Positions 46,317 through 56,894 are shown, counted from the first letter of the stretch. The stretch is DNA of 64,000 nt from Actinomycetes bacterium (GCA_025356335.1 JANXUF010000040.1:1-64000), one strand, 5' to 3'. A program made the numbers and translations. The notes: a model not told the origin generated them from the letters alone.

Positions 46317-47732
46317 TCAGCGCAGCGGACCGGTGAGCGCAGCGTTGGCGGCGAGGTGGCCGCACATACCGTGAACCCCGGCGCCCGGCGGTGTCGAAGC
46401 CGAGCACAGCAGCAGGCGCTTGTTCGGGGTGCGATAGGCGCTGGCGACGACCGGGCGCATCAGCATCTGCAGTCCGTCGTTCGATCCGCCGGCGATGTCT
46501 CCGCCGATATACGAAGCGTTGTAGCGCTCGAACCAAGCGGGGTTGGCGACGTGCCTGGCGAGCACGACATCGCGGAAGCCCGGCGCGAACCGTTCGATCT
46601 GCGCCTCGATCGCCGATGTCATGTCGACGGTCGAACCGTTCGGCACGTGACAGTAGGCCCAGAGTGTGTGCTTGCCTTCCGGGGCGCGCGACGGATCGAC
46701 CACCGATTGCTGGGCGACGAGGACAAACGGGCGCAGCGGATGGCGCCCGTTGGCGACGTCGGCTTCCGCAAGCGCGACCTCGGTGGCATCACCGGCGACA
46801 TGCACGGTTCCGGCGAGGCGGGTCTCGGCGTTCGACCACGGCACCGGGCCATCGAGCGCATAGTCGATCTTGAACGCTGCAGGACCCTGGCGGAACCGGC
46901 GCAGGGCGGCGCGGAAACGCTGCGGAAGTTCGTCGCCGGCGATTCGCTCCACCTGACTCGGGGCAAGGTCGAACAGCACGGCTTTCGACGCCGGGAGTTG
47001 GGCAAGCGAGGTCACCGGGGTGCCCGTCTCGATCGTCCCGCCCAACTCGACGAGGTAGGCAGCGAGTGCGTCGATGATGCGCTGCGACCCACCGGCCGCA
47101 ACGGGCCAGCCGGCAGCGTGAGCAGTTGCGAGCAACACCAGCCCGATGCTCGACGTCAGCGGGGCGGTCAGCGGGAGCATTCCATGCGCGGCGCATCCGG
47201 CGAACACGGCTCTCGCTTCAGCGCCCTCGAACCAGTGCTTGGCGAGCCACGTCGCCGGAGCCAGTGCGGCGAGGCCGAAGCGCACGAGTTCGACCGGATG
47301 ACGCGGCACCTGCGGTAGCGGCCTGAGCAACATCGGTGCAAGATCACCCCACTGGCCCGCCACCGTTCCGATGCGGGTTCGCCACGCGTCTGCATCGACC
47401 CCGAAGCCGGCTGCGGTCCGCTCGACATCGCGCCACACGAGACCGGAGCGGCGACCGTCCAGCGGGTGGGCGATGGCGACTTCCGGTTGCAGTAGATGTA
47501 ACCCGAACCGTTCGAGCGGCAACGAGGCGAAGAACGGCGAGCCGGCCGCGAGCGGATGGATCGCCGAGCAGACGTCGTGCACGAAGCCAGCCAGCGTCAG
47601 CTCCTTCGAACGCGCTCCCCCGCCGAGCGTGTCGGCCGCCTCGATGACGGTCACCGACCGCCCCGCCCTCGCCAACGTGATCGCCGCAGCCAATCCGTTC
47701 GGTCCACCGCCGACAACCACCGCATCAATCAT
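46317..47732 (-). CDS. FAD-dependent oxidoreductase, CrtI/phytoene-desaturase family
   Basis: A 471-residue flavoprotein: N-terminal dinucleotide fold DAVVVGGGPNGLAAAITLAR followed by VTVIEAADTLGGGARS, and the C-terminal FAD motif GAGVHGMCGHLAANAAL. The family desaturates or isomerises carotenoids and related polyenes, but many members have unknown substrates and no carotenoid gene is nearby. The ATG at 47732 has TACGGT 6 nt upstream (47739-47744, minus). Confidence 0.85.
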   Translation of the reverse strand: MIDAVVVGGGPNGLAAAITLARAGRSVTVIEAADTLGGGARSKELTLAGFVHDVCSAIHPLAAGSPFFASLPLERFGLHLLQPEVAIAHPLDGRRSGLVWRDVERTAAGFGVDADAWRTRIGTVAGQWGDLAPMLLRPLPQVPRHPVELVRFGLAALAPATWLAKHWFEGAEARAVFAGCAAHGMLPLTAPLTSSIGLVLLATAHAAGWPVAAGGSQRIIDALAAYLVELGGTIETGTPVTSLAQLPASKAVLFDLAPSQVERIAGDELPQRFRAALRRFRQGPAAFKIDYALDGPVPWSNAETRLAGTVHVAGDATEVALAEADVANGRHPLRPFVLVAQQSVVDPSRAPEGKHTLWAYCHVPNGSTVDMTSAIEAQIERFAPGFRDVVLARHVANPAWFERYNASYIGGDIAGGSNDGLQMLMRPVVASAYRTPNKRLLLCSASTPPGAGVHGMCGHLAANAALTGPLR

Positions 47733-47858
47733 CACCAGACCGTACCCAACCTCACCGGATCTCCGTCGCGGTCACGCCACTTCCGTCACCGCTGAATCCA
47801 CGTGACCGCCAGCCAACGTCGACGCACCGTCACGCAGCCCGACCGGCGAACAGCGGCC

Positions 47859-48638
47859 CTACGCGCGTGTCAGAATCTCGGGCCCGTTGTCAGTGACCGC
47901 GACCGTGTGTTCGCTGTGCGCCGACAGCGATCCGTCGGCCATCAGCACGGTCCAGCCATCTGCGAGTTGGATCGTGTCCTCTTCACCGCTCAACGACAGC
48001 ATCGGCTCGATCGCCAGGACGTTTCCGACCTCGAGACGCAGGCCCTTGCCAGGGCGACCGGTGTTGAGGACATCGGGATCCTCGTGCATCGCCCTGCCGA
48101 TGCCGTGACCGCAGTAGCCGTCGACGACGCCGAGACGTGACCGCTTGGCAACCTGCTCGACGGCATAGCCGACGTCGCCGAGCGTCTTGCCGGCGACCAT
48201 CTGCTCGACTGCAGCGGCGAGCGCCTCGTCCGTGACCTCGATCAGTCGCTGCGCCTCCGCCGAGATGGTGCCGACGCCGGCCGTGAAGGCTGCATCTCCG
48301 TGCCAGCCGTCGATGATCGCCCCGCAATCGATCGAGACGACATCGCCCTCGTGGAGCACGAGCGAACCGGGGATGCCGTGCACGACCTGCTCGTTGACCG
48401 AGGTGCAGATGACAGCGGGAAAGCCGTGATAGTTCAGAAAATTGGACGTTGCTCCTCGACGTTCCAGCACGTCACGGCCGATCTGATCGAGCTGCGCGGT
48501 GGTGACGCCTGGTCGCAGTTGCAACCGGATTTCAGCATGCATCTCGGCGACAACACGGCCGGCGCGTCGCATCGTGGCGATGTCCGCAGGTGAGCGCCGG
48601 GCGATCCGCCCGCGCGCGAATCGGGAGCGAGCGTTCAT
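47859..48638 (-). CDS. map: methionine aminopeptidase, type I
   Basis: A 259-residue enzyme removing N-terminal Met from new proteins. The metal ligands are in VSIDCGAIIDGWHGDAAFT, GYCGHGIGRAMHEDP, LAIEPM and SAHSEHTVAVT. Starts at the last base of the adk stop (TGATG). Confidence 0.96.
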   Translation of the reverse strand: MNARSRFARGRIARRSPADIATMRRAGRVVAEMHAEIRLQLRPGVTTAQLDQIGRDVLERRGATSNFLNYHGFPAVICTSVNEQVVHGIPGSLVLHEGDVVSIDCGAIIDGWHGDAAFTAGVGTISAEAQRLIEVTDEALAAAVEQMVAGKTLGDVGYAVEQVAKRSRLGVVDGYCGHGIGRAMHEDPDVLNTGRPGKGLRLEVGNVLAIEPMLSLSGEEDTIQLADGWTVLMADGSLSAHSEHTVAVTDNGPEILTRA

Positions 48639-49330
48639 CAGCGAGAACCTGCGGCTGCTGATCCGCCACGTTTGCGCAGATCGATGGCCCCGATCATCCG
48701 TGCGAGAACGTCGTCAGGATGGCCGAACCCGTCGATGACGACGAGCTCGTTGCGCTCCTCGTAGTAGGCGATCAGCGGTTCGGTCTGCGACTCGTAGAGG
48801 TCGAGGCGGCGGCTGATCGATTCCGGGGTGTCGTCTTCGCGTTGCACGACGTCGCCGCCGCACACGTCGCAGCTCCAGCCGTTGCGTTCTGTACCTGTCG
48901 CCGTGTAGTTGGTGCCGCAGTCACGACAGACGCGGCGCGAGGACAAACGTTCGAGTACGCGTTCTCGGGGTACGTCGAGGTCGATCACGACATCGACCAT
49001 GCGGCCCTGCTCTGCGGTGAACTCGACAAGTGCATCTGCTTGGCCGACCGTTCGTGGGAAACCGTCGAGAATGTAGCCGCGGCTCATTGCGTCGCCACGC
49101 GACAGGCGCTCCTTGACGAGACCGATCATGATCTCGTCGCCGATCAGGCCACCATCGTCGATGATCGCCTTGGCCGTCTTGCCGAGTTCCGTCCCCTCGC
49201 GGACAGCAGCGCGGAGCATGTCGCCGGTCGAGATGTGTGGAACGACATAATGACGCGACAGGCGCGTGCACTGGGTGCCCTTGCCAGCACCCTGGCGACC
49301 GAGGATGATCAGGCGAGCCCCAGGAATCAC
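48638..49330 (-). CDS. adk: adenylate kinase
   Basis: A 230-residue enzyme: P-loop GRQGAGKGTQ, FPRTVGQADAL and a LID domain with four zinc cysteines (CRDCG and CDVCGG). The start is GTG. It lies 91 bp after secY, in the usual secY-adk-map order. Confidence 0.96.
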   Translation of the reverse strand: MIPGARLIILGRQGAGKGTQCTRLSRHYVVPHISTGDMLRAAVREGTELGKTAKAIIDDGGLIGDEIMIGLVKERLSRGDAMSRGYILDGFPRTVGQADALVEFTAEQGRMVDVVIDLDVPRERVLERLSSRRVCRDCGTNYTATGTERNGWSCDVCGGDVVQREDDTPESISRRLDLYESQTEPLIAYYEERNELVVIDGFGHPDDVLARMIGAIDLRKRGGSAAAGSR

Positions 49331-49421
49331 GGCGCCTGCCTGGAACGCCGAGGGCGGTGCTCGGCAGCCCGAGCGGCGGAAAGCGGGTGAAACGTCCGCC
49401 TACCGTGCAGGCGGGCGAAGA

Positions 49422-50747
49422 TCACTTCAGGAAGCCCTCGTAGTTGCGCAGCATCAGCTGAGAGTCGATCTGACGCATGAGTTCGAGAGCGACACCGACA
49501 GCGATCAACACGGTGGTTCCGGCAAACGGGAAGTTCCGGACGTTTCCGATCCACAGGATGATGTACGGCAGAATGGCGATACCGGCGATGAACAAGGCGC
49601 CAGGCAGCGTGATGCGGTTGACGGTCTTCGAGAGGTAACGCTCTGTCTGGGGTCCTGGGCGGATGCCGGGGATGAAACCGCCCTGTTTGCGGATCTGGTC
49701 GGCCTGTTTGATCGGGTCGAAGGCAATGGCGTTGTAGAAATATGCAAAGGCGACGACGAGAATCGCCAACACCGAGACGTACAGCAGGCTCTTGCTGTTG
49801 ACGACGTTCTGGCTGATGAAGCGACTGATGGCATCACGCCACCCCTTGCCGTTGGCAGTACCGCCGATGAGGTTCGAGGCGAGCACCGGGAGCAGCAGCA
49901 CGGAACTGGCGAAAATGATCGGGACGACGCCGGCCTGGTTGACCTTCAACGGGATGTACGTGTTCTGCCCGCCGTACATCCGACGGCCGACGACACGTTT
50001 GGCGAACTGCACGGGGATGCGACGTTGGCCGAGTTCGATGCGGACGATCGCCACGAGAATACCGAGGGAGACCAGCACGAGGATCACGAAAACGATCCAC
50101 TTCTTCTCTTTCAACATCGAGTAGTACCCGTTGGGCAGGGCACTGACGACGGATGCGAAGATGATGATCGACATACCGTTGCCGATACCTCGTTGGCTGA
50201 TGAGCTCGCCGATCCACATGATGAACGCTGTTCCGGCGACCAAGGTCGGAATCACGAGCAACGCCCGTGGCATGAACGGATCGAGGAGCTTGACAGCGGG
50301 AACGTTCTGCCCGGCGGTGAAGAACGCCTGCCCGTTGCCCTGGCCGAACAGGAATGTCAGGCCGGTGGCCTGCAGGGTGGCGATGGCGATGGCCAGATAG
50401 CGGGTCCACTGTGTGATCTTGCGCTGACCGACAGCACCTTCGCTCTGCCACTGCTCGAGCTTGGGAATGACGACGCCGAGGACCTGCATGATGATGCTGG
50501 CAGTGATGTACGGCATGATGCCGAGCGCGAAAATGGCGAAGCTGGCAAAGGCACCGCCGGAAAACAGGTTGAAGAAACCCAGCGCACCGTCAGAGGCCTG
50601 GCTACGTAGCGCCTTGACCTGCTGGTTGTCGATGCCGGGAACACGGATCGAGGTGCCGAGACGGTAGATCGCGATACACAGAATCGTGAACAGGATCTTG
50701 TTCCGCAAATCGGGCACCTTGAAGATGTTCTTCAAGTTGGAAAACAC
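49422..50747 (-). CDS. secY: preprotein translocase channel SecY
   Basis: A 441-residue, ten-helix channel protein. Marks include ALGIMPYITASIIMQ and the C-terminal QTERYLSKTVNRITLPGALF region. The start is GTG, with GGAG 7 nt upstream. A hairpin with a T-run lies between rplO and this gene, so its output may be set apart from the upstream ribosomal genes. Confidence 0.97.
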   Translation of the reverse strand: MFSNLKNIFKVPDLRNKILFTILCIAIYRLGTSIRVPGIDNQQVKALRSQASDGALGFFNLFSGGAFASFAIFALGIMPYITASIIMQVLGVVIPKLEQWQSEGAVGQRKITQWTRYLAIAIATLQATGLTFLFGQGNGQAFFTAGQNVPAVKLLDPFMPRALLVIPTLVAGTAFIMWIGELISQRGIGNGMSIIIFASVVSALPNGYYSMLKEKKWIVFVILVLVSLGILVAIVRIELGQRRIPVQFAKRVVGRRMYGGQNTYIPLKVNQAGVVPIIFASSVLLLPVLASNLIGGTANGKGWRDAISRFISQNVVNSKSLLYVSVLAILVVAFAYFYNAIAFDPIKQADQIRKQGGFIPGIRPGPQTERYLSKTVNRITLPGALFIAGIAILPYIILWIGNVRNFPFAGTTVLIAVGVALELMRQIDSQLMLRNYEGFLK

Positions 50748-50777
50748 GAAATATCTCCTCGTCCGAAGTTCTGTGTG

Positions 50778-50814
50778 AAAAAACCGATGATGCCAGACCC
50801 GAACGGGTCTGGCA
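50778..50814 (-). terminator. hairpin plus T6 between rplO and secY, possible attenuator
   Basis: On the minus strand TGCCAGACCC-GTTC-GGGTCTGGCA (50791-50814) forms a perfect 10-bp stem. A seven-base gap and TTTTTT (50778-50783) follow. It lies 15 bp after the rplO stop and about 30 bp before the secY start. Confidence 0.6.
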
Positions 50815-50828
50815 CAGGGCGAACCGGA

Positions 50829-51314
50829 TCAGCGGTTGGCGAACTGGTTGCCCTTGGCCGGCGGGCGTACCCGGAACGGCGACGGCAACACGGTGACACT
50901 ACCGCCGGCAGCCGTGATGGCGGCTTCGGCTGACTTGGAAATGGCGTGCGCCGTCACGGCCACGGGACGGTTGATCTCTCCGCGGCCGAGGACCTTGATG
51001 AGTGCCCCCTTGTGCGACACTCCGGCGGCGTGCAACGTGGCCGGCGAGATCTCGTCGATCGTCATGGCATCGAGGGAGTCGAGGTTGATGCCCTGATATT
51101 CGACACGGAACGGGTTGTTGAAGCCCTTCAACTTCGGGACGCGCTGCTTCAGTGGCATCTGGCCGCCTTCGAAACCGCGAGCGACGGTGTTGCGGGCGTA
51201 TTGACCCTTGGTGCCGCGGCCGGCGGTCTTGCCGCCTTTGCCACCGATACCGCGACCGACGCGCTTACGGCTCCTGGTTGATCCTGGGGATGGGGCGAGT
51301 TCGTCGACGCGCAT
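50829..51314 (-). CDS. rplO: 50S ribosomal protein L15
   Basis: A 161-residue protein with the Gly-rich N-terminal tail (RVGRGIGGKGGKTAGRGTKG) that threads into 23S rRNA. One-base overlap with the rpmD stop (TGATG). Confidence 0.98.
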   Translation of the reverse strand: MRVDELAPSPGSTRSRKRVGRGIGGKGGKTAGRGTKGQYARNTVARGFEGGQMPLKQRVPKLKGFNNPFRVEYQGINLDSLDAMTIDEISPATLHAAGVSHKGALIKVLGRGEINRPVAVTAHAISKSAEAAITAAGGSVTVLPSPFRVRPPAKGNQFANR

Positions 51315-51547
51315 CAGACTGCTCTCTTCTTCGTGCGATCGATCGCCACGTACGGGCCATCGACGACTTCCACCGTGATGAGGTGGGGAATACGGTTGAT
51401 CATGCCGCGGATCTCCGGGCGATCCGGCAACACGTTGGTGTCACCGATTGTGCGCAGGCCAAGGGCGCGGAGCGTGCCGATACTCTTCGGTTTGCTCGAG
51501 ATCTTCGACTTGATCTGGGTGACTTTCAAACACTTCTCATCAGCCAT
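51314..51547 (-). CDS. rpmD: 50S ribosomal protein L30
   Basis: A 77-residue protein with VTQIKSKISSKPKSIGTLRA and TIGDTNVLPDRPEIRGMINR. The C-terminal tail VAIDRTKKRAV is slightly longer than the 60-residue family norm. Lies 2 bp after rpsE. Confidence 0.96.
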   Translation of the reverse strand: MADEKCLKVTQIKSKISSKPKSIGTLRALGLRTIGDTNVLPDRPEIRGMINRIPHLITVEVVDGPYVAIDRTKKRAV

Positions 51548-51549
51548 GA

Positions 51550-52110
51550 TCAGTGCACCTCCGGCGAACTAGCGGACTTCTGACGTGCGTTGTAGGCGCG
51601 CAGCATGCCGGCGGGAACGAAGTCCTCGGCAGCGAGACCGCGGCGCTTGGCAACCTCGTCCGGACGCTGCAACGACATCAAGCCGTTGATCGTCGCCCGG
51701 GCGACGTTGATGGCATTCGACGAGCCGAGCGACTTGGCGAGGACGTCGTGGATGCCGGCTTCTTCGAGGATCGAGCGGGCAGCGCCGCCGGCGATGACTC
51801 CGGTACCCGGAGCCGCCGGCTTGAGCATCACGCGACCGGCGCCCATGATCCCGGTGACCGGGTGGGTGATGGTGGAGCCGGCGAGCGGAACGGCGAAGAG
51901 GTTCTTCTTCGCCTCCTCTGTGCCCTTCTGGATGGCGAGCGGCACTTCCTTCGCCTTGCCATAGCCGAGGCCGACGTGGCCGTTACCGTCACCGATCACC
52001 ACGAGCGCGGTGAACGAGAAACGACGGCCACCCTGGACGACTTTGGCGACGCGGTTGATGGCGATGACACGCGACTCGCGAAGCGTTGTGGGATCTACGG
52101 AAACACTCAT
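51550..52110 (-). CDS. rpsE: 30S ribosomal protein S5
   Basis: A 186-residue protein: [40 protein letters not shown] and [20 protein letters not shown]. Its start overlaps the rplR stop by one base. Confidence 0.98.
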   Translation of the reverse strand: MSVSVDPTTLRESRVIAINRVAKVVQGGRRFSFTALVVIGDGNGHVGLGYGKAKEVPLAIQKGTEEAKKNLFAVPLAGSTITHPVTGIMGAGRVMLKPAAPGTGVIAGGAARSILEEAGIHDVLAKSLGSSNAINVARATINGLMSLQRPDEVAKRRGLAAEDFVPAGMLRAYNARQKSASSPEVH

Positions 52111-52478
52111 CAGAACTCCAGACCAGCTTCGCGGGCGGCATTGGCAGCCGCAGCAACGCGGCCGTGGAAGAGGAATCCTCCACGGTCGAAGACAACCTTC
52201 TCGACACCGGCAGCCTTGGCGCGCTCGGCAACGAGCTTGCCGATACGGGCTGCGCCGTCGATCGAACCGGTCGAACCCTCAGCACGCTGTGGGGCCTCGA
52301 CGGTCGAGGCGGCAGCAAGCGTGGTGCCCTCGTCGTCGTTGATGACCTGCAGCACGAGATGCTTGTTCGAGCGGAACACTGCAAGGCGTGGACGGGCAGC
52401 GGTTCCGTGGACGCGCTTGCGGACACGGCCGTGACGACGGATACGGGACTTGCGGCGGACGGCAGAGATATCGGCCAT
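52110..52478 (-). CDS. rplR: 50S ribosomal protein L18
   Basis: A 122-residue protein: [40 protein letters not shown] and [20 protein letters not shown]. Binds 5S rRNA with L5. Lies 3 bp after rplF. Confidence 0.98.
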   Translation of the reverse strand: MADISAVRRKSRIRRHGRVRKRVHGTAARPRLAVFRSNKHLVLQVINDDEGTTLAAASTVEAPQRAEGSTGSIDGAARIGKLVAERAKAAGVEKVVFDRGGFLFHGRVAAAANAAREAGLEF

Positions 52479-52481
52479 GAC

Positions 52482-53045
52482 TTACTTCTTCCCGGTCTTG
52501 CCGGCTTTGCGCAGGACGCGCTCACCGACATAGCGGACACCCTTGCCCTTGTAGGGCTCGGGCTTGCGGATGGAACGGATGTTGGCGGCGACCTGGCCGA
52601 CCTTTTCCTTGTCGATTCCCTTGACGATGATGCGTGCACCACGGCCCGGTCCGGGAATCGCCGGTGCCAACTCGAAAGTGACACCATCTGGCGCTTCGAC
52701 GATGACCGGATGGCTGAAGCCGAGCGCCATACGGAGCGTTGTCGGGCTCTGCGCCTCTGCGCGGTAGCCGACGCCGATGATCTCCAGTTCCTTGGTGAAC
52801 CCGGTGGTCACGCCGGTCACCATGTTGGCGACGAGTGTGCGGGTCAGGCCGTGGAGTGAGCGGTTCTGGCGCTCGTCGTTCGGGCGCTCGACCACGAGGG
52901 TCGCGGCGTCCTGGCGGACGGTGATCTCGCCGGGGACGGTGCGCGAGAGCGTGCCGTTGGGGCCTTTGACGGTGACCAATCCATCAACGATGGAGATGTT
53001 CACGGCGTCTGGGACGGAGATGGGGGCTTTACCGATGCGGGACAT
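52482..53045 (-). CDS. rplF: 50S ribosomal protein L6
   Basis: A 187-residue, two-domain protein: [39 protein letters not shown] and the C-terminal [20 protein letters not shown]. Confidence 0.98.
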   Translation of the reverse strand: MSRIGKAPISVPDAVNISIVDGLVTVKGPNGTLSRTVPGEITVRQDAATLVVERPNDERQNRSLHGLTRTLVANMVTGVTTGFTKELEIIGVGYRAEAQSPTTLRMALGFSHPVIVEAPDGVTFELAPAIPGPGRGARIIVKGIDKEKVGQVAANIRSIRKPEPYKGKGVRYVGERVLRKAGKTGKK

Positions 53046-53060
53046 TCGAGATCCTCCTGA

Positions 53061-53462
53061 TCACCACACGTAGCAGAGGACTTCGCCGCCGACGTTGCGC
53101 TTGCGCGCTTCGCGGTCGGTGATGAGCCCCTGGCTGGTGGATAGAACTGCGACACCGAGGCCGCCGAGGACGCGTGGGACCGTGCCGGCCTTGCGGTACA
53201 CGCGAAGGCCTGGCTTGGAAACGCGGCGCAGACCGGCGATGGTGCGCTTGCGGTCGGCGGAGTACTTCATCGAGACGAGGAGTACTTCACCGGGACCGGT
53301 GGTGGATGGGGCGACGGAGAAATCCCCGATGTAGCCCTCTGACTTCAAAATGGTGGCAAGCGCGATCTTCTGCTTGCTGGACGGCATCTTGACTTCGTCG
53401 TGCATCGCCACGTTGGCGTTGCGGATGCGGGTCAGCATGTCGGCAATAGGGTCGGTCATCAT
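53061..53462 (-). CDS. rpsH: 30S ribosomal protein S8
   Basis: A 133-residue protein: [20 protein letters not shown] and the closing [31 protein letters not shown]. Two adjacent ATG codons could start it; the difference is one residue. Confidence 0.97.
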   Translation of the reverse strand: MMTDPIADMLTRIRNANVAMHDEVKMPSSKQKIALATILKSEGYIGDFSVAPSTTGPGEVLLVSMKYSADRKRTIAGLRRVSKPGLRVYRKAGTVPRVLGGLGVAVLSTSQGLITDREARKRNVGGEVLCYVW

Positions 53463-53480
53463 GGTGTGGTTGTCCTCCCC

Positions 53481-53666
53481 TTACCAGCTGGCCTTGGTCA
53501 CGCCCGGCACTTCGCCGGCATGAACGAGTTCACGCAGGCAGATGCGGCAGAGACCGAACTTACGGAATACGGAACGCGCACGGCCGCAGCGGCGGCAACG
53601 TGTATACGCACGCACCTTGTACTTCGGTGTCGCCTGCGACTTGTTGATCAGTGACTTCTTCGCCAT
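53481..53666 (-). CDS. rpsZ: 30S ribosomal protein S14, zinc-binding type Z
   Basis: A 61-residue short form with CRRCGR and CRICLRE zinc pairs, typical of actinobacteria and Gram-positives. Confidence 0.97.
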   Translation of the reverse strand: MAKKSLINKSQATPKYKVRAYTRCRRCGRARSVFRKFGLCRICLRELVHAGEVPGVTKASW

Positions 53667-53676
53667 GGTCAGCTAC

Positions 53677-54357
53677 TCACTTCTTCTTCTTGGCGGGAGC
53701 AGCAGCGGCAGCTGGTCGTCCCTTGGGCCCGGAGCCGGGGCCTCGGCGCTTCTTCTTGGCTGGGACTGCATCGAGGGCGGCCTGGCCGCGCTTGAACGGG
53801 AATCCGTAGGCATCGAGCAAGGCCTTGCCGGCGGCATCGGTCTTTGCCGAAGTCACGATGGTGACATCCATGCCGTGCTGCGTGTCGATCTTGTCGTATT
53901 GGATCTCCGGGAAGATCGTCTGCTCGGAGATACCGAACGTGTAGTTGCCACGGCCGTCCCATGAATGAGCCGGCAGGCCGCGGAAGTCGCGGATTCGCGG
54001 GATCGCCACGGCGATCAGACGGTCGAGGAACTCCCACATACGGTCGCCGCGCAGGGTGACCTTGGCACCGATTGCCTGACCTTCGCGCAGTTTGAATGCG
54101 GCGACGGACTGGCGGGCCTTGGTGACGAGCGGTTTCTGTCCGGCGATCTTCGTCAGGTCGGCAACAGCACCCTCGAGCAGCGAAGGCTGCTGTGTGGCAC
54201 GGCCGACGCCCATGTTGATGACGATCTTCGTCAACTTCGGGACTTCCATGACATTGCGGAGGTTCAGCTGCGCCTGGAGGGCGTCGCGGATCTCGGCGTC
54301 ATAGCGGGCCTTGAGGCGAGGGATCTCTTTGACTTGAGTAGCGGTTGCGTCGCTCAT
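53677..54357 (-). CDS. rplE: 50S ribosomal protein L5 with a basic C-terminal tail
   Basis: A 226-residue protein: [40 protein letters not shown] and the 5S-rRNA/P-tRNA contacts of the family. After the normal end (about residue 190) an Ala/Pro/Lys-rich tail of about 35 residues follows, ending KKKK. Four-base overlap with the rplX stop. Confidence 0.97.
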   Translation of the reverse strand: MSDATATQVKEIPRLKARYDAEIRDALQAQLNLRNVMEVPKLTKIVINMGVGRATQQPSLLEGAVADLTKIAGQKPLVTKARQSVAAFKLREGQAIGAKVTLRGDRMWEFLDRLIAVAIPRIRDFRGLPAHSWDGRGNYTFGISEQTIFPEIQYDKIDTQHGMDVTIVTSAKTDAAGKALLDAYGFPFKRGQAALDAVPAKKKRRGPGSGPKGRPAAAAAPAKKKK

Positions 54358-54662
54358 CGGATTACGTCTCCGGTGCTTCTGGCGATCCGCACCTTGGTGC
54401 CGTCCTCTTCCAGGCGGTAACCGATTCGAGTCGGCTTTCCTTTGTGGAGGTAAGCGACATTGCTGGCGTTGAGCGGCAGGTCCTTGTCGATAATGCCGGC
54501 CTGCTCGTTCTGCTTGCGGGCCTTCTGGTGACGCTTGGCGGTATTGACACCGTTGACGATCACTTGATTGCGGGTCGGGAGGACGCGTGCGATCTCGCCC
54601 TCTTTGCCCTTGTCCTTGCCGGTGATGACGATGACCGGGTCACCTTTACGCAACTTCATCAC
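54354..54662 (-). CDS. rplX: 50S ribosomal protein L24
   Basis: A 102-residue KOW-domain protein: [20 protein letters not shown] and [24 protein letters not shown] overlaps on both sides bind it to rplN and rplE. Confidence 0.97.
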   Translation of the reverse strand: MMKLRKGDPVIVITGKDKGKEGEIARVLPTRNQVIVNGVNTAKRHQKARKQNEQAGIIDKDLPLNASNVAYLHKGKPTRIGYRLEEDGTKVRIARSTGDVIR

Positions 54663-55027
54663 AACACCTCCGGTGCAAGTGAGACGATTCTCATGAACTT
54701 CTTGTCACGCAATTCGCGGCCGACCGGCCCGAAGATGCGGGTGCCACGCGGCGACTGATCATCTTTGATCAATACCGCAGCGTTGTCGTCGAAGCGGATG
54801 TAGCTGCCGTCTGCACGGCGCTTTTCCTTCTTCACCCGGACGACGACGCACTTGACGACTTCGCCCTTCTTGACTGCTGCGCCGGGAATGGCGTCTTTGA
54901 CGGTGGCGATGAAGATGTCACCGATCGAGGCGTAGCGCCGGCGGGTTCCGCCGAGCACCTTGATGCACAGCACTTCCTTGGCGCCACTGTTGTCTGCAAC
55001 CCGCAGGCGGGATTCTTGCTGAATCAT
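54659..55027 (-). CDS. rplN: 50S ribosomal protein L14
   Basis: A 122-residue protein: [20 protein letters not shown] and [20 protein letters not shown], the normal L14 ends. Binds 23S rRNA near L19. Confidence 0.98.
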   Translation of the reverse strand: MIQQESRLRVADNSGAKEVLCIKVLGGTRRRYASIGDIFIATVKDAIPGAAVKKGEVVKCVVVRVKKEKRRADGSYIRFDDNAAVLIKDDQSPRGTRIFGPVGRELRDKKFMRIVSLAPEVL

Positions 55028-55031
55028 CGGA

Positions 55032-55358
55032 CTACTTCGCCCTTTCCAGCACTTCGGTGATGCGCCAGCGCTTGAGCTTGCTCATCGGGCGGGTCTCCAT
55101 CACGCGAACGCGGTCGCCGATGTTGACGTCGTTGTTCTCGTCGTGGGCGTAGAGCTTCTTCGTCCGGTTGACGAACTTGGCGTACTTCGGGTGGCGGACG
55201 CGCTCGATGATGGCGACCACTGCGGTCTGGTTCATCTTGTTCGACACGACCAGGCCTTCGCGCACCTTCCGGGCGGCGCGGGCCTCGTCTGCGTCGACCG
55301 CATCCGTCGCGGTCTTGGTGGATTCGGTGGCTTCGCCAACCACTTCCTGGTCACTCAT
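55032..55358 (-). CDS. rpsQ: 30S ribosomal protein S17
   Basis: A 108-residue protein. The OB-fold core starts at about residue 33 ([20 protein letters not shown]). The first 30 residues are an acidic Glu/Ala/Thr extension not in short S17 proteins. Four-base overlap with the rpmC stop. Confidence 0.96.
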   Translation of the reverse strand: MSDQEVVGEATESTKTATDAVDADEARAARKVREGLVVSNKMNQTAVVAIIERVRHPKYAKFVNRTKKLYAHDENNDVNIGDRVRVMETRPMSKLKRWRITEVLERAK

Positions 55359-55588
55359 TTGCTTGTCGCCTTTCCGGCAGCCTTCTCAGCGGCAGCGATT
55401 TCCTTCTGCCTGATGAGGGTGTTGATGCGGGCGATCTGGCGACGTGTGTTGCCGATGGCGGCGACGTTGTCCAACTGCCCGGTGGCGTTGCGGAACCGAA
55501 GGTTCAACGCCTCTTGCTTGGTTTCGAGGAGCTCTTCGATCAATGCGCCGAGTTCCAGTTCTTTGAGTTCTGCCAATTCCCTTGCCAT
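55355..55588 (-). CDS. rpmC: 50S ribosomal protein L29
   Basis: A 77-residue helical hairpin: [20 protein letters not shown] and [20 protein letters not shown], with a short Ala/Lys tail. The ATG at 55588 lies 1 bp after the rplP stop. Confidence 0.96.
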   Translation of the reverse strand: MARELAELKELELGALIEELLETKQEALNLRFRNATGQLDNVAAIGNTRRQIARINTLIRQKEIAAAEKAAGKATSK

Positions 55589-55589
55589 C

Positions 55590-56006
55590 TCAGACTCCCT
55601 CGGCCTTGGTGATGACGCGAGCCTTGATCGGCAGCTTCTGCACTGCCTTGGCAAGCGCTTCGCGTGCGACTTCTTCGTTGGGGAACGACAGTTCGAAAAG
55701 CACCCGGCCTGGCTTGACGACGGCGACCCAGAACTCCGGGTTGCCCTTGCCGGAACCCATGCGGGTCTCGGCCGGCTTCTTCGTGACCGGCTTGTCCGGA
55801 AAGACGTTGATCCACACCTTGCCACCGCGCTTGATGGCGCGGGTCATGGCGATACGAGCGGCCTCGATCTGGCGGGCCGTCAGCCAGCCAGGCTCGAGTG
55901 CCTGGATGCCGTACTCGCCGAAGGCGAGATCGCCGGTGCCGCGGGTGAGTCCACCCGTGCGGCCACGGTGCTGTTTACGGTGTTTGACCCTTCTGGGCAT
56001 CAACAT
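55590..56006 (-). CDS. rplP: 50S ribosomal protein L16
   Basis: A 138-residue protein: [20 protein letters not shown], then [20 protein letters not shown] and [20 protein letters not shown]. Starts at ATG-TTG-ATG; the third codon is an alternative. Confidence 0.98.
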   Translation of the reverse strand: MLMPRRVKHRKQHRGRTGGLTRGTGDLAFGEYGIQALEPGWLTARQIEAARIAMTRAIKRGGKVWINVFPDKPVTKKPAETRMGSGKGNPEFWVAVVKPGRVLFELSFPNEEVAREALAKAVQKLPIKARVITKAEGV

Positions 56007-56012
56007 GAGTGA

Positions 56013-56894
56013 TCAGTCCTCCCCGCGGAAATGTGGGGCTTCGTGACCCTGGTTGATACGACGCTCGATGTCTTCTTCCTCAGCGAGCAGGCGTTCCAGT
56101 TCAGGATCGGCTTCTTTGACGAGTGGTGCTGCCTCAGGCTCTGTCGGCTCCTGGCGGCGGCCTCCTGAGGAAACGAACTTGCGCGGTGCTTCGCCAACGA
56201 GACCGGCCGGGTCGCCGACTGCCATCGCAGCTTCGCGAACGACCTTGTCGTCGGTCTGCGGCTTGTAGGGCAGGATGTCGCCCTTGTAGATCCAGACCTT
56301 GATACCGACTCGACCCGACGAGGTCTTCGCCTCGCGGAAGCCGTAGTCGATGTCGGCGCGCAACGTGTGCAGCGGAACGCGACCTTCGCGGTACCACTCG
56401 GTACGGCTCATTTCAGCGCCACCGAGGCGCCCCGAGCACTGCACGCGGATGCCGAGGGCACCAGCCTTCTGTGCGTTCTGGACGGCACGCTTCATCGCCC
56501 GCCGAAAGGCAATGCGGTTCTGCAACTGGTCGGCAACACCTTGGGCGATCAGGGCGGCATCGAGTTCAGCGGATTTGATCTCGACGATGTTCAACTGCAC
56601 CTTGTTGTTGCCGGTGATCTTCGTCAGACCAGCGCGGAGCTCGTCCGCCTTGGCGCCACGGCGGCCGATGACGATGCCAGGGCGGGCGGTGTGCACGTCG
56701 ATGCGCAGCTTGTCACGGGTGCGCTCGACCTCGATGCGGCTGATCGCCGCATCAGGCAGCAGCTTGTTGATGTACTCGCGGATCTTCCAATCCTCGGTGA
56801 GATATTCCTTGTACTGGCGCTCGCTGAACCAGCGGCTCTTCCAGTCCGTGGTGATCCCGAGGCGGAACCCGTACGGGTTGACTTTCTGACCCAT
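56013..56894 (-). CDS. rpsC: 30S ribosomal protein S3 with acidic C-terminal extension
   Basis: A 293-residue protein: [20 protein letters not shown], the KH-domain [11 protein letters not shown], and [15 protein letters not shown] at the end of the core (about 210). An extra 80 residues follow, rich in Glu/Pro/Arg and ending [10 protein letters not shown]. Overlaps the rplV stop by one base. Confidence 0.97.
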   Translation of the reverse strand: MGQKVNPYGFRLGITTDWKSRWFSERQYKEYLTEDWKIREYINKLLPDAAISRIEVERTRDKLRIDVHTARPGIVIGRRGAKADELRAGLTKITGNNKVQLNIVEIKSAELDAALIAQGVADQLQNRIAFRRAMKRAVQNAQKAGALGIRVQCSGRLGGAEMSRTEWYREGRVPLHTLRADIDYGFREAKTSSGRVGIKVWIYKGDILPYKPQTDDKVVREAAMAVGDPAGLVGEAPRKFVSSGGRRQEPTEPEAAPLVKEADPELERLLAEEEDIERRINQGHEAPHFRGED

